Positions 41,111 to 48,691 of a stretch of 48,691 nucleotides of DNA are shown one piece after another. The notes under the pieces are model-generated. The model saw only the letters and a program-made list of their open reading frames with translations. It searched no databases and had not been told where the DNA came from. The stretch's first letter is position 1; every line of letters starts with the position of its first letter. The translations under genes and the position numbers were made by a program. This DNA comes from an uncultured Pelagibacteraceae bacterium. GTDB taxonomy: Bacteria > Pseudomonadota > Alphaproteobacteria > Pelagibacterales > Pelagibacteraceae. The DNA lies in NCBI GenBank assembly GCA_902555435.1, contig CACDRL010000010.1, forward strand, positions 1 to 48,691, in the 5' to 3' direction.

Positions 41111-43302
41111 TAGTTACTCATATAATCTGAAAGCCACTTTGTATTTGAACTAATTAATTCGTCAATTGTAACTTTTGTCTTATCGTCAATATATAGCTCA
41201 TTTTCATTAATTGTGCCAAGTTCGTCAAAATGAACTGCATTTTTATTCAAAATATCTGTGACTTTTTTTAAATCTTTTTTACCAACCTCAATAATATAGC
41301 GTCCTTGATCTTCACCAAAGAAATACTCCATTTCATTTATTAAATATTTTGGTTTGTTAAGATTAATTCCTTTTTTACCTTTGATACACATTTTTGCTAC
41401 TGCAGTAACAATACCTCCTAAAGATACATCATGAGCACTTTTAATTAGATTACTTTCAATAAGTTTTAATAGAGTTTCTCCATTATTTTTTTCATTAAAT
41501 AAATTAATTTCAGGAGGAGGACCATTTTTTTCGTCTAAAATATTTCTTGCAAATAAAGTTTGATCTAAATGTCCTTCGGTTTTTCCAATAACCAAAACTA
41601 CATTATTAATCTCTTTAAAATCCATAGTGATCATCTTATTATAATCCTTGATTAAACCGACGCCTCCAATAGCAGGCGTAGGTTTTATACCTTCATCTTT
41701 AGTTTGATTGTAAAAAGAAACATTTCCTGAAACAACTGGGAATTTTAAATATTCACTTGCTTCACCAATTCCTTGAACACATTCAACAAACTCACCCATA
41801 TTCTCTTCATTTTCAGGGCTTCCAAAATTTAAGCAATTAGTAATAGCAATAGGTTTTGCTCCCACAGCAATTAAATTTCTAAAACTTTCGCAAACAACTT
41901 GTTTTCCACCAGTAAGAGGGTGAGCCCAACAATAAACGGCAGAAGAATCAACAGATGCAGCTACAGCTTTATTTGTTCCATGTACTCTCACAACTCCAGC
42001 ATCACCACCTGGTTTTTGAATAGTATCTCCCATAACCGTATGATCATACTGTTGCCAAATCCATTCTTTGCTACAAATATTTGGGTTTGCTAAAATTTTT
42101 TTTAGAACGTCTATAATTTTAAAATTTTTTAATTCCTCTTTTTTAATTTTATTTTTTTTTGGTAGTTTTGCTTTTTTCCATTTTCGGTCATACATGGGAG
42201 AATTTTCAACTAATGTATTTACTGGAATGTCTGCTACCATTTCTTCATCAAAGTAAAGTTGGATTTTCTTTGAATTAGTTGTTTTGCCAATTACTGCAAA
42301 ATCTAAATTCCATTTATCAAATATTTTTTTTGCTTGTTTTTCTTTTCCATTTTCTAAAACAATTAACATTCTTTCTTGGCTTTCTGATAGCATAATTTCA
42401 TAAGGTGTCATTTTACTTTCTCTACAAGGAACCTTGTTTAAATTTATTTCAATTCCAAGATTTCCTTTTGAAGCCATTTCAATGCTTGATGAGGTTAATC
42501 CAGCTGCACCCATATCTTGTATAGCAATAATTGAGTCTCCGGCCATTAATTCTAAACAAGCTTCAAGAAGAAGTTTTTCAGTAAACGGATCTCCAACTTG
42601 CACGGTAGGTTTTTTTTCTTCTATTTTGTCATCAAAACTAGCTGAAGCCATACTTGCTCCATGAATCCCATCTCTTCCTGTTTTTGAACCGACGTAAATA
42701 ACCGGCTTATCTAAACCAGCTGCTTTTGAATAAAATATCTTATCTTTTTTAACTAGCCCCAAGGTCATTGCGTTAACTAAGATATTTCCATTATATGAAC
42801 TATCAAAACTTGTTTGACCTGCAACTGTTGGTACACCCATACAATTTCCGTATCCTCCAATACCATGAACAACACCTCTTAAAAGATTTTTTGTTTTTTT
42901 ATGTTGAGGTGAACCAAAATGAATTGAGTTTAAGTTTGCAATAGGTCTCGCACCCATTGTGAATACATCTCTCATAATGCCACCAACTCCAGTAGCTGCA
43001 CCTTGATAGGGCTCAATAAAAGACGGGTGGTTATGGCTTTCAATTTTAAATACAATTGCATCATTGTCTTCAATATCGATAACACCAGCGTTTTCTCCAG
43101 GTCCTTGAATAACTTTTTTTCCTTTTGTTGGAAGTTTTTTTAAATGAAGTCTTGAGGATTTGTAAGAACAATGCTCATTCCACATTGCAGAAAAGATTCC
43201 AAGTTCAGTAATATTTGGTGTTCTTTTTAATAATTCACAAATTTTAGCATATTCATCTTTCTTTAAACCATGATCAATAGCTACTTGTTCGTTTACTATC
43301 AT
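41110..43302 (-). CDS. purL: Phosphoribosylformylglycinamidine synthase, subunit PurL (small type)
   Basis: 730 residues, the size of PurL that needs separate PurS and PurQ. Key segments are MWNEHCSYKSSR, KIESHNHPSFIEPYQGAATGVGGI, DPFTEKLLLEACLEL, GAAGLTSSSIEMASKG and the repeated half with HDVSLGGI. It catalyses ATP-dependent amidation of FGAR in purine synthesis. It overlaps purQ by four bases and bolA by one. The order purS-purQ-purL is as expected for a functional complex. Confidence 0.97.
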   Translation of the reverse strand: MIVNEQVAIDHGLKKDEYAKICELLKRTPNITELGIFSAMWNEHCSYKSSRLHLKKLPTKGKKVIQGPGENAGVIDIEDNDAIVFKIESHNHPSFIEPYQGAATGVGGIMRDVFTMGARPIANLNSIHFGSPQHKKTKNLLRGVVHGIGGYGNCMGVPTVAGQTSFDSSYNGNILVNAMTLGLVKKDKIFYSKAAGLDKPVIYVGSKTGRDGIHGASMASASFDDKIEEKKPTVQVGDPFTEKLLLEACLELMAGDSIIAIQDMGAAGLTSSSIEMASKGNLGIEINLNKVPCRESKMTPYEIMLSESQERMLIVLENGKEKQAKKIFDKWNLDFAVIGKTTNSKKIQLYFDEEMVADIPVNTLVENSPMYDRKWKKAKLPKKNKIKKEELKNFKIIDVLKKILANPNICSKEWIWQQYDHTVMGDTIQKPGGDAGVVRVHGTNKAVAASVDSSAVYCWAHPLTGGKQVVCESFRNLIAVGAKPIAITNCLNFGSPENEENMGEFVECVQGIGEASEYLKFPVVSGNVSFYNQTKDEGIKPTPAIGGVGLIKDYNKMITMDFKEINNVVLVIGKTEGHLDQTLFARNILDEKNGPPPEINLFNEKNNGETLLKLIESNLIKSAHDVSLGGIVTAVAKMCIKGKKGINLNKPKYLINEMEYFFGEDQGRYIIEVGKKDLKKVTDILNKNAVHFDELGTINENELYIDDKTKVTIDELISSNTKWLSDYMSN

Positions 43303-43982
43303 TTTAAATTATTAATTAAATTATTAAAAAAAATTGAACCATCTTCTCCAGATAAACAATTATCTATCATTCTTTCAGGATGAGGCATCATACCCAAAAC
43401 ATTTTTTTCTTTATTAAATATACCAGCAATATTTTTAATGGAACCATTTGGGTTAAAGTGTTCTTCTACTTTCCCATTTTTATCACAATAATTTATTGCA
43501 ACTTGATCATTGTCTTCAATCTCTTTTAATTGGTCTTGCGTACAAAAATAATTTCCTTCATTGTGAGCAATATGAAATTCTAGGACATTATTTTTAATAT
43601 TATTAAAATAACGATTTGTTTTATTATTAATTTTTACAAATATATTTTTGCAAATAAATTCTAAATATTTGTTTCTTAACAACACACCAGGAACCAAACC
43701 TGTTTCAACTAATATTTGAAAACCATTACAAATTCCCATTACCATACCACCTGAGTTAGCAAAATTAATTACTGATTTCATAATTTTAGATTTAGAAGCC
43801 ATACTTCCACATCTTAAATAATCACCATATGAAAAACCACCAGGTAACACTATTAAATCACTTTTTGGAAGTTCAGCATCGTTATGCCAAACCATTTTAT
43901 TTTTAAATCCAAATTTTTTAAGGGCAACATCCATATCTCTATCACAATTTGATCCAGGGAAAGTAATGACAGATGATTTCAT
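43299..43982 (-). CDS. purQ: Phosphoribosylformylglycinamidine synthase, glutaminase subunit PurQ
   Basis: 227 residues, class I glutamine amidotransferase. Features are VITFPGSNCDRDMDVAL at the start, LPGGFSYGDYLRCG, the nucleophile Cys in GICNGFQILVE, and the His/Glu of the triad in MMPHPERM. It supplies ammonia to PurL. It starts three bases after the purS stop and overlaps purL by four bases (ATGA), so stoichiometric expression is likely. Confidence 0.97.
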   Translation of the reverse strand: MKSSVITFPGSNCDRDMDVALKKFGFKNKMVWHNDAELPKSDLIVLPGGFSYGDYLRCGSMASKSKIMKSVINFANSGGMVMGICNGFQILVETGLVPGVLLRNKYLEFICKNIFVKINNKTNRYFNNIKNNVLEFHIAHNEGNYFCTQDQLKEIEDNDQVAINYCDKNGKVEEHFNPNGSIKNIAGIFNKEKNVLGMMPHPERMIDNCLSGEDGSIFFNNLINNLK

Positions 43983-43985
43983 TAA

Positions 43986-44228
43986 TTATTTTAGATCAAT
44001 AATTTTATAGTTTTCAATTACGAGATTAGCTAAAAGTTGTTTACACATTTTTTCTACTTTATCTTTAGCTTTTTTTGGATCATTTTCTTTTGTATCAATT
44101 TCAAAGTATTTACCCTGTCTAACTTCATTGACATCATTAAAACCCATTCCATCTAAAGTTTGATGAATAACTTTACCTTGAGGATCTAATACGTCTTTCT
44201 TTAAAGTGATTATTACCGAGATTTTCAT
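43986..44228 (-). CDS. purS: Phosphoribosylformylglycinamidine synthase, subunit PurS
   Basis: 80 residues, beta-alpha-beta fold. [22 protein letters not shown] and [18 protein letters not shown] are characteristic of PurS, which bridges PurL and PurQ in the three-part enzyme. Its start overlaps the end of purC by four bases. Correct size for the family. Confidence 0.96.
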   Translation of the reverse strand: MKISVIITLKKDVLDPQGKVIHQTLDGMGFNDVNEVRQGKYFEIDTKENDPKKAKDKVEKMCKQLLANLVIENYKIIDLK

Positions 44229-45010
44229 TTTTTTTTTCTTTTAACGGATGATAATTTTGTGACATTCACAGCACTTACATTGGATTGTTCATGTAAAATA
44301 CCTAATCTTTTAGCAACTTCTGTATAAGCTGGTATTAGATCACCTAAATCTTTTCTAAAGCGATCTTTATCAAGTTTTTTATCAGTAATACTGTCCCAAA
44401 GTCTACACGTATCAGGGCTTATTTCATCTGCTAAGATTATTTCTTCTTTACCATTTGATTTAAATCTTCCAAATTCTAGTTTAAAATCAATTAACTTTAT
44501 TCCAACTCCTCTAAACATTCCAATCATAAAGTCGTTAATTCTTAAAATCATTTTTTTGACTTTATCAATTTCACTTTTAGTAGCCCAATCAAAGGCCACT
44601 ATGTGTTCCTCCGCAATTAGAGGGTCACCTAATTTGTCGTCTTTTAAGCAGTATTCAATTAATGGTTCTTTTAAAACAGTTCCATCTTCGATACCTAGTC
44701 TTTTGGTTATAGATCCTGTTGCAACATTTCTAACAATAAATTCTATTGGAATGATCTCAACTAGTTTGATTATTTGCTCACGCATATTTAGTCTTTTAAC
44801 TAAATGATTTTTAATTCCAATTTGTGATAAATTCGAGAGGATATGTTCAGATATTCTATTATTTAAAACACCTTTTCCCTCAATTGTAGTTTTCTTTTGA
44901 TTATTGAATGCTGTAGCGTCGTCTTTAAAGTATTGTATAACTAAAGTTTTATCATTTGTTGCATAAATAATTTTTGCTTTGCCTTCGTATAACTTTTTTC
45001 CTTTTTTCAT
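44225..45010 (-). CDS. purC: Phosphoribosylaminoimidazole-succinocarboxamide synthase
   Basis: 261 residues. The SAICAR synthase signatures [35 protein letters not shown], and [11 protein letters not shown] with [13 protein letters not shown] are all present. It joins aspartate to CAIR in purine synthesis. A short Ser/Lys-rich tail ([11 protein letters not shown]) extends past the usual end. It overlaps the purB stop by one base and purS by four, in the centre of the purine block. Confidence 0.96.
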   Translation of the reverse strand: MKKGKKLYEGKAKIIYATNDKTLVIQYFKDDATAFNNQKKTTIEGKGVLNNRISEHILSNLSQIGIKNHLVKRLNMREQIIKLVEIIPIEFIVRNVATGSITKRLGIEDGTVLKEPLIEYCLKDDKLGDPLIAEEHIVAFDWATKSEIDKVKKMILRINDFMIGMFRGVGIKLIDFKLEFGRFKSNGKEEIILADEISPDTCRLWDSITDKKLDKDRFRKDLGDLIPAYTEVAKRLGILHEQSNVSAVNVTKLSSVKRKKK

Positions 45011-46302
45011 TATTTGAAAACTCTTCTAAAGATCAAATTGACATTTTTAAAGTGTTTTGAATAACTAAATATTGATTTTAGCCTTTTTGTACTAATTTTA
45101 CTCATAATAAACTTATCATTGGAGATCACATCAAATAAGTTTAAGTTTTCTGCAAAACATTTTTTTGCATACGATTGAACCATTTTGTATGATTTTTCTC
45201 TACTTAAACCAGATTTAGTTAATTCTAGCATAACTTCTTGAGAGAAAATTAGTCCTTTTGTTATATTTAAGTTTTCCAACATTTTTTTAGGATAAACAAT
45301 CATGTTGTCTAAAATATTTGTTAATCTAACCAATGCAAAGTCTGTTGTAATATTTGCATCAGGTCCTATGTTTCTTTCAACACTTGAGTGAGAAATATCT
45401 CTTTCATGCCATAGTGCTATATTTTCTAAAGCTGGTATAACAGCACTTCTAATCATTCTTGCTAAACCAGATAAGTTTTCACTTAAGATTGGATTTTTTT
45501 TGTGAGGCATTGCAGATGATCCTTTTTGATTTTTTGAGAAATATTCTTGTAATTCATAAACCTCTGTTCTTTGTAAATGTCTTATCTCAATTGCAACTCT
45601 CTCAATAGAACCTGCAATAATACCTAAAACTGAAAAATAAAAAGCATGACGATCTCTTGGAATAACTTGAGTTGAAATTGGCTCAATTTTTAAACCTAAT
45701 TTTTTCGCAACATGTTTTTCTACATTTGGGTTTATATTTGCAAAAGTTCCAACGGCACCCGATATTGCACAAGTCGAGACCTCATCTATTGCATCTTTTA
45801 GTCTTTTTCTGTTTCTTTTAAATTCCTCATAAAATGAAGTTAATTTTAATCCAAACGTAACCGGTTCAGCGTGAATACCATGACTTCTTCCCATACATGG
45901 AGTCATTTTGTATTTATTTGCTTGTTTCTTAAGCACTTTTAAAATTTGATCGATGTCTTTAAGAATTATTTTTCCAGACTGAACTAATTGAATATTAAAA
46001 CTAGTATCAAGCACATCTGATGAAGTCATTCCTTGATGTAAATATCTTGCTTTAATTCCTGCCTTTTCTGTAACAGAGGTAAGAAAAGCTATCACATCAT
46101 GTTTAACTTCAGACTCTATTTTATGAATTCTGTTTACATTGATAACTGCTTTTTTTCTAACTATTGAAGCTACTCCTTTTGGTATCTGCCCAAGTTTTTC
46201 CATAGCCTCAGCAGCTGCAACTTCTACATCTAACCAAATTTTGTATTTATTTTCCTCTGACCAAATATCAGTTAGTTCTTTTCGAGAGTATCTTTTAATC
46301 AT
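45010..46302 (-). CDS. purB: Adenylosuccinate lyase
   Basis: 430 residues of the fumarase/aspartase superfamily. The signature [16 protein letters not shown] contains the catalytic flexible loop Ser; [14 protein letters not shown] and [14 protein letters not shown] give the other active-site segments. It acts twice in purine synthesis, on SAICAR (the PurC product) and adenylosuccinate. It starts three bases after map and overlaps purC, so the gene order follows pathway order. Confidence 0.96.
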   Translation of the reverse strand: MIKRYSRKELTDIWSEENKYKIWLDVEVAAAEAMEKLGQIPKGVASIVRKKAVINVNRIHKIESEVKHDVIAFLTSVTEKAGIKARYLHQGMTSSDVLDTSFNIQLVQSGKIILKDIDQILKVLKKQANKYKMTPCMGRSHGIHAEPVTFGLKLTSFYEEFKRNRKRLKDAIDEVSTCAISGAVGTFANINPNVEKHVAKKLGLKIEPISTQVIPRDRHAFYFSVLGIIAGSIERVAIEIRHLQRTEVYELQEYFSKNQKGSSAMPHKKNPILSENLSGLARMIRSAVIPALENIALWHERDISHSSVERNIGPDANITTDFALVRLTNILDNMIVYPKKMLENLNITKGLIFSQEVMLELTKSGLSREKSYKMVQSYAKKCFAENLNLFDVISNDKFIMSKISTKRLKSIFSYSKHFKNVNLIFRRVFK

Positions 46303-46305
46303 TAA

Positions 46306-47076
46306 TTATAAGTATGGAGGCTTTGAATAACCTTTAGCAGATTCTGTAAAGATTTCATAACCATTTTCAGTAATTCCTAACGTATGTTCAAATTGAGCTG
46401 ATAAAGATTTATCTTTTGTAACAGCTGTCCAACCATCATTTAACATTTTGACATCATATTTACCTGAATTTATCATTGGTTCGATTGTAAAAGTCATTCC
46501 AGGTTTTAACTCTGGTCCAGAATTTTTATTTCCATAATGTAAAATATTTGGTGGTTCATGAAATGTTGTGCTTATACCGTGACCACAAAAGTCTCTTACC
46601 ACAGAATATCCTTTATCTTCTACATAAGATTGAATTTCATAACCAATATCTCCCAATTTAGTTCCTGGCTTTAATATTTTGATAGCTCTCATCATAGACT
46701 CGTACGTTGCATCTATAAGATTGATTAATTTAATTGGTGTTTTACCAATACAAAACATTCTGCTTGTATCCCCATAATGTTCATCTACGATTGCAGTTAC
46801 ATCAACATTAACTGCATCACCATCTCTTAAAATTCTATCTGATGGGATTCCGTGACATACAACATGATTTAATGAAGTACATAAAGATTTTGTAAAGCCC
46901 CTATAATAAAGTGGAGCAGAATGTCCTCCGTTATCTCTTATAAACTCATAACCCAATTTATCTATATAGTCTGTTGAGACACCTTCTTTTATATTTTCAG
47001 TTAACATATCAAGAGTTCTTGCTGCTAAATTTCCAGCAACTCTCATTTTTTCAAATTTTTCTTTATAATCACTCAT
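46306..47076 (-). CDS. map: Methionine aminopeptidase, type I
   Basis: 256 residues. Metal ligands of the pita-bread fold are recognisable: Asp in VNVDVTAIVDEHYGDTSR (two Asp), His in CGHGISTTFHEPPNI, Glu in MTFTIEPMI and Glu in SAQFEHTLGI. It removes the initiator Met from nascent proteins. It overlaps the 3' end of sfsA by eight bases and precedes purB by three, an arrangement that ties it to the purine block. Confidence 0.96.
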   Translation of the reverse strand: MSDYKEKFEKMRVAGNLAARTLDMLTENIKEGVSTDYIDKLGYEFIRDNGGHSAPLYYRGFTKSLCTSLNHVVCHGIPSDRILRDGDAVNVDVTAIVDEHYGDTSRMFCIGKTPIKLINLIDATYESMMRAIKILKPGTKLGDIGYEIQSYVEDKGYSVVRDFCGHGISTTFHEPPNILHYGNKNSGPELKPGMTFTIEPMINSGKYDVKMLNDGWTAVTKDKSLSAQFEHTLGITENGYEIFTESAKGYSKPPYL

Positions 47077-47767
47077 CTAAAATTTTAAGTTTTTTATCTA
47101 TAAAAATTTTCTTAGAACTTATATCACATCTATAAGCTAAAAAATTTACTCCAGCTTTTTTAGCTTTTAGATAGGCGTTGTAATATTCTTCATCTATATC
47201 TTTAGCTATTTTAAAATATTTCATATTTTGAATTTGAACTAAAAATATTAAGTATGTTTTGTAACTTTTTTTTATGGCATCAATAAGGGTTAATAAATGC
47301 TTAATTCCTCTTGTTGTTGGCGCATCTGGAAATTCAGCGGTATCTTTATTTCTAAATAATGTAACATTTTTTACCTCAATAAAGGTTTTTTGACCTTTGT
47401 TTTCTAATAAAAAATCAAATCTAGTTTCCTCATTAAAAAAAACTTCTGGTTTTATATAGCCATTATTTTTAAGTTCTTTTATAAGATTGTTTCTTAGCCC
47501 ATGCTCAACTATTCTATTTGCCATGTGAGTATTCACCCCAACTAAATTTTTTCTAGATTTAATAATTTCTAATCCATATTTTAATTTTCTTTTTGGATCG
47601 TTATTAGGAAGTAAATAAACTTCATTACCTTCATCTAACAAACCTTTCATTGATCCTGTGTTAGGACAGTGAGCTGTGACAATTTCTTTACCCAGCTTTA
47701 CGTCAGTAAAAAACCTTTTATAACGTTTGATTAGTTTGCCTTTTATTAAAGACTTGGTAAATTCCAT
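47069..47767 (-). CDS. sfsA: SfsA family protein (putative nuclease)
   Basis: 232 residues. SfsA features are KRYKRFFTDVKL, VTAHCPNTGSMKGLL, and the PD-(D/E)xK-like core TRFDFLLEN...FIEVKNVTL followed by AEFPDAPTTRGIKHL. It was first described as a sugar fermentation stimulation protein; nuclease activity has been reported for the family. First gene of the nine-gene minus-strand block. A TATAAT (47779-47774, minus) lies a few bases before the ATG with no clear -35. The start is 20 bases from the divergent CinA-like gene. Confidence 0.93.
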   Translation of the reverse strand: MEFTKSLIKGKLIKRYKRFFTDVKLGKEIVTAHCPNTGSMKGLLDEGNEVYLLPNNDPKRKLKYGLEIIKSRKNLVGVNTHMANRIVEHGLRNNLIKELKNNGYIKPEVFFNEETRFDFLLENKGQKTFIEVKNVTLFRNKDTAEFPDAPTTRGIKHLLTLIDAIKKSYKTYLIFLVQIQNMKYFKIAKDIDEEYYNAYLKAKKAGVNFLAYRCDISSKKIFIDKKLKILDE

Positions 47768-47787
47768 TACTAAATTATATATTTCAT

Positions 47788-48537
47788 ATGAATAAAAAAG
47801 TAAAAGTTAATGCTTCAATTTTAATAATAGGTAATGAAATTTTATCTGGCAGAACCCAAGATACGAATACATCAACTTTAGCAATCTGGTTAAATTCAAT
47901 CGGTGTTAATGTTGCTGAAGTTAGAGTAATACCTGATGTTCAAGATATTATTGTTGATACTTTAAATTTACTTAGATCAACATATGATTACGTTTTTACA
48001 ACTGGTGGTATTGGTCCAACACATGATGATATTACAGCTCAGTCAGTATCTAAGGCTTTTGGAATAAAATATGAGGTACATAAGGAGGCTTTTAAAATTT
48101 TAGAAAAATATTATCAGCCAGGTGAATTTAACGAAGGAAGACAAAAAATGGCATGGATGCCAGAGAATGCAAATTTAATTCTAAATCCAACAAGTGGCGC
48201 ACCAGGCTTTAATGTTGAAAATGTTTTTTCTTTACCTGGCGTTCCCTCTATTTTGAAATCTATGTTAGGTGGTTTAACAAACGAAATTGTTGGTGGAGAA
48301 CCTATTAAAAGTCTTACAATAAGTTTAAAAACAGTAGAAAGCGAAATAGCAAACTCTTTAACAAAAGTACAAAATGATAATAAGGATGTTGAAATTGGAA
48401 GTTATCCTTTTTTTCATGCAGGTAAATTGGGTGTTTCAATTGTGATAAGATCAGAAGATAAGAACAAGATAGATGATTGTAATTCTCAAATTTTAAAATT
48501 TGTAAACGAGAAAAATATTGAAGTAGTGGATCGTTAA
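47788..48537 (+). CDS. CinA-type molybdopterin-binding-fold domain protein
   Basis: 249 residues, corresponding to the N-terminal MoCF_biosynth domain of CinA: ILIIGNEILSGRTQDTNTSTLA, TTGGIGPTHDDITAQSVSKAFG, and LPGVPSILKSMLGG. The C-terminal nicotinamide-nucleotide deamidase domain is absent. In CinA this domain hydrolyses ADP-ribose and oxidised NAD derivatives; here the activity is presumed, not shown. It is divergent from sfsA and its stop overlaps the next start (TAATG). Confidence 0.88.
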   Translation: MNKKVKVNASILIIGNEILSGRTQDTNTSTLAIWLNSIGVNVAEVRVIPDVQDIIVDTLNLLRSTYDYVFTTGGIGPTHDDITAQSVSKAFGIKYEVHKEAFKILEKYYQPGEFNEGRQKMAWMPENANLILNPTSGAPGFNVENVFSLPGVPSILKSMLGGLTNEIVGGEPIKSLTISLKTVESEIANSLTKVQNDNKDVEIGSYPFFHAGKLGVSIVIRSEDKNKIDDCNSQILKFVNEKNIEVVDR

Positions 48538-48691
48538 TGTTGTATTTTGCTTATGGTAGTAATCTTCATCATTTTCAAATGAAACGTAGGTGTAAAGATA
48601 GTGTTTTTTTAAAAAAAATAAATTTAAAAAATTTTAAATTAACTTTTAGGAGCAAATATAGAGCTGCTGATATTGAACCAAAAAAAAACTC
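48537..48691 (+). CDS. Gamma-glutamylcyclotransferase/AIG2-like protein, N-terminal part (3' end outside window)
   Basis: 51 complete codons from the ATG at 48537 (one-base overlap with the CinA-like stop), open to the window end. LYFAYGSNLHHFQMKRRC is the substrate-binding YGSNL signature of the gamma-glutamylcyclotransferase-like fold. The catalytic Glu would lie beyond the window. It appears cotranscribed with the CinA-like gene. Substrate unknown. Confidence 0.75.
   Translation, partial: MLYFAYGSNLHHFQMKRRCKDSVFLKKINLKNFKLTFRSKYRAADIEPKKN

Overview
The window looks like a piece of a streamlined marine alphaproteobacterial genome, most likely SAR11 (Pelagibacterales). This is inferred from strongly AT-rich sequence, very dense coding (start/stop overlaps of 1-4 nt, divergent start codons as little as 11 nt apart, no gene-free gap over about 215 nt), many uptake systems and few regulators. 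No database search was possible. I see no rRNA, tRNA, CRISPR array, insertion sequence, phage gene or attachment site.

Layout. 1-4459: end of a class II aldolase, a fused AdoMet decarboxylase/aminopropyltransferase, a polar amino acid-type ABC importer (binding protein plus two permeases, no ATPase in view) and a PhyH-type dioxygenase. 4449-6878: a DUF6165 protein, a GT9 glycosyltransferase and an AbrB-type membrane protein. 7093-10068: a complete tripartite tricarboxylate transporter (tctC-tctB-tctA). 10065-16944: EamA exporters, a GT4 glycosyltransferase, a redoxin, a gamma carbonic anhydrase-like protein, DUF1330, an exported HEXXH protein, a flavin-fold oxidase-like protein and a beta-hydroxyacid dehydrogenase. 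16956-20991: MFS carrier, rpoZ, dusA, a TauE-type carrier and a HIT protein, ending in a bidirectional terminator. 21095-25670: phosphomannomutase/phosphoglucomutase, then class I ribonucleotide reductase nrdAB behind an elaborate promoter. 25679-29920: methylcitrate cycle genes prpD-prpB-prpC on the minus strand, preceded by gph. 29990-40546: plus-strand biosynthetic block (acetyltransferase half of GlmU, glmS, class II DAHP synthase, nadE, cysS, citramalate synthase, a DUF1989 protein, trmJ, rpsD, a membrane-anchored methyltransferase). 40548-47767: nine-gene minus-strand block sfsA-map-purB-purC-purS-purQ-purL-bolA-grxD. 47788-end: a CinA-type domain protein and the start of an AIG2/gamma-glutamylcyclotransferase-like gene.

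How the genes work together. Uptake (ABC, TTT, MFS, TauE, EamA) sits beside central metabolism: propionyl-CoA disposal by the methylcitrate cycle, de novo purine synthesis, amino-sugar supply, aromatic and isoleucine entry steps, NAD synthesis and dNTP supply.

The most notable signals are non-coding. In both binding-protein-dependent transporter operons an RNA hairpin lies between the binding-protein gene and the first membrane gene. In the tct operon it is a full intrinsic-terminator structure whose 5' arm contains the tctB start codon. The nrdAB promoter carries an exact GTTC-N7-GTTC element, the LexA (SOS) box of Alphaproteobacteria, lying over the -10 hexamer, followed by two further palindromes. 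The NrdA and NrdB proteins encoded there both appear to lack the allosteric ATP-cone.
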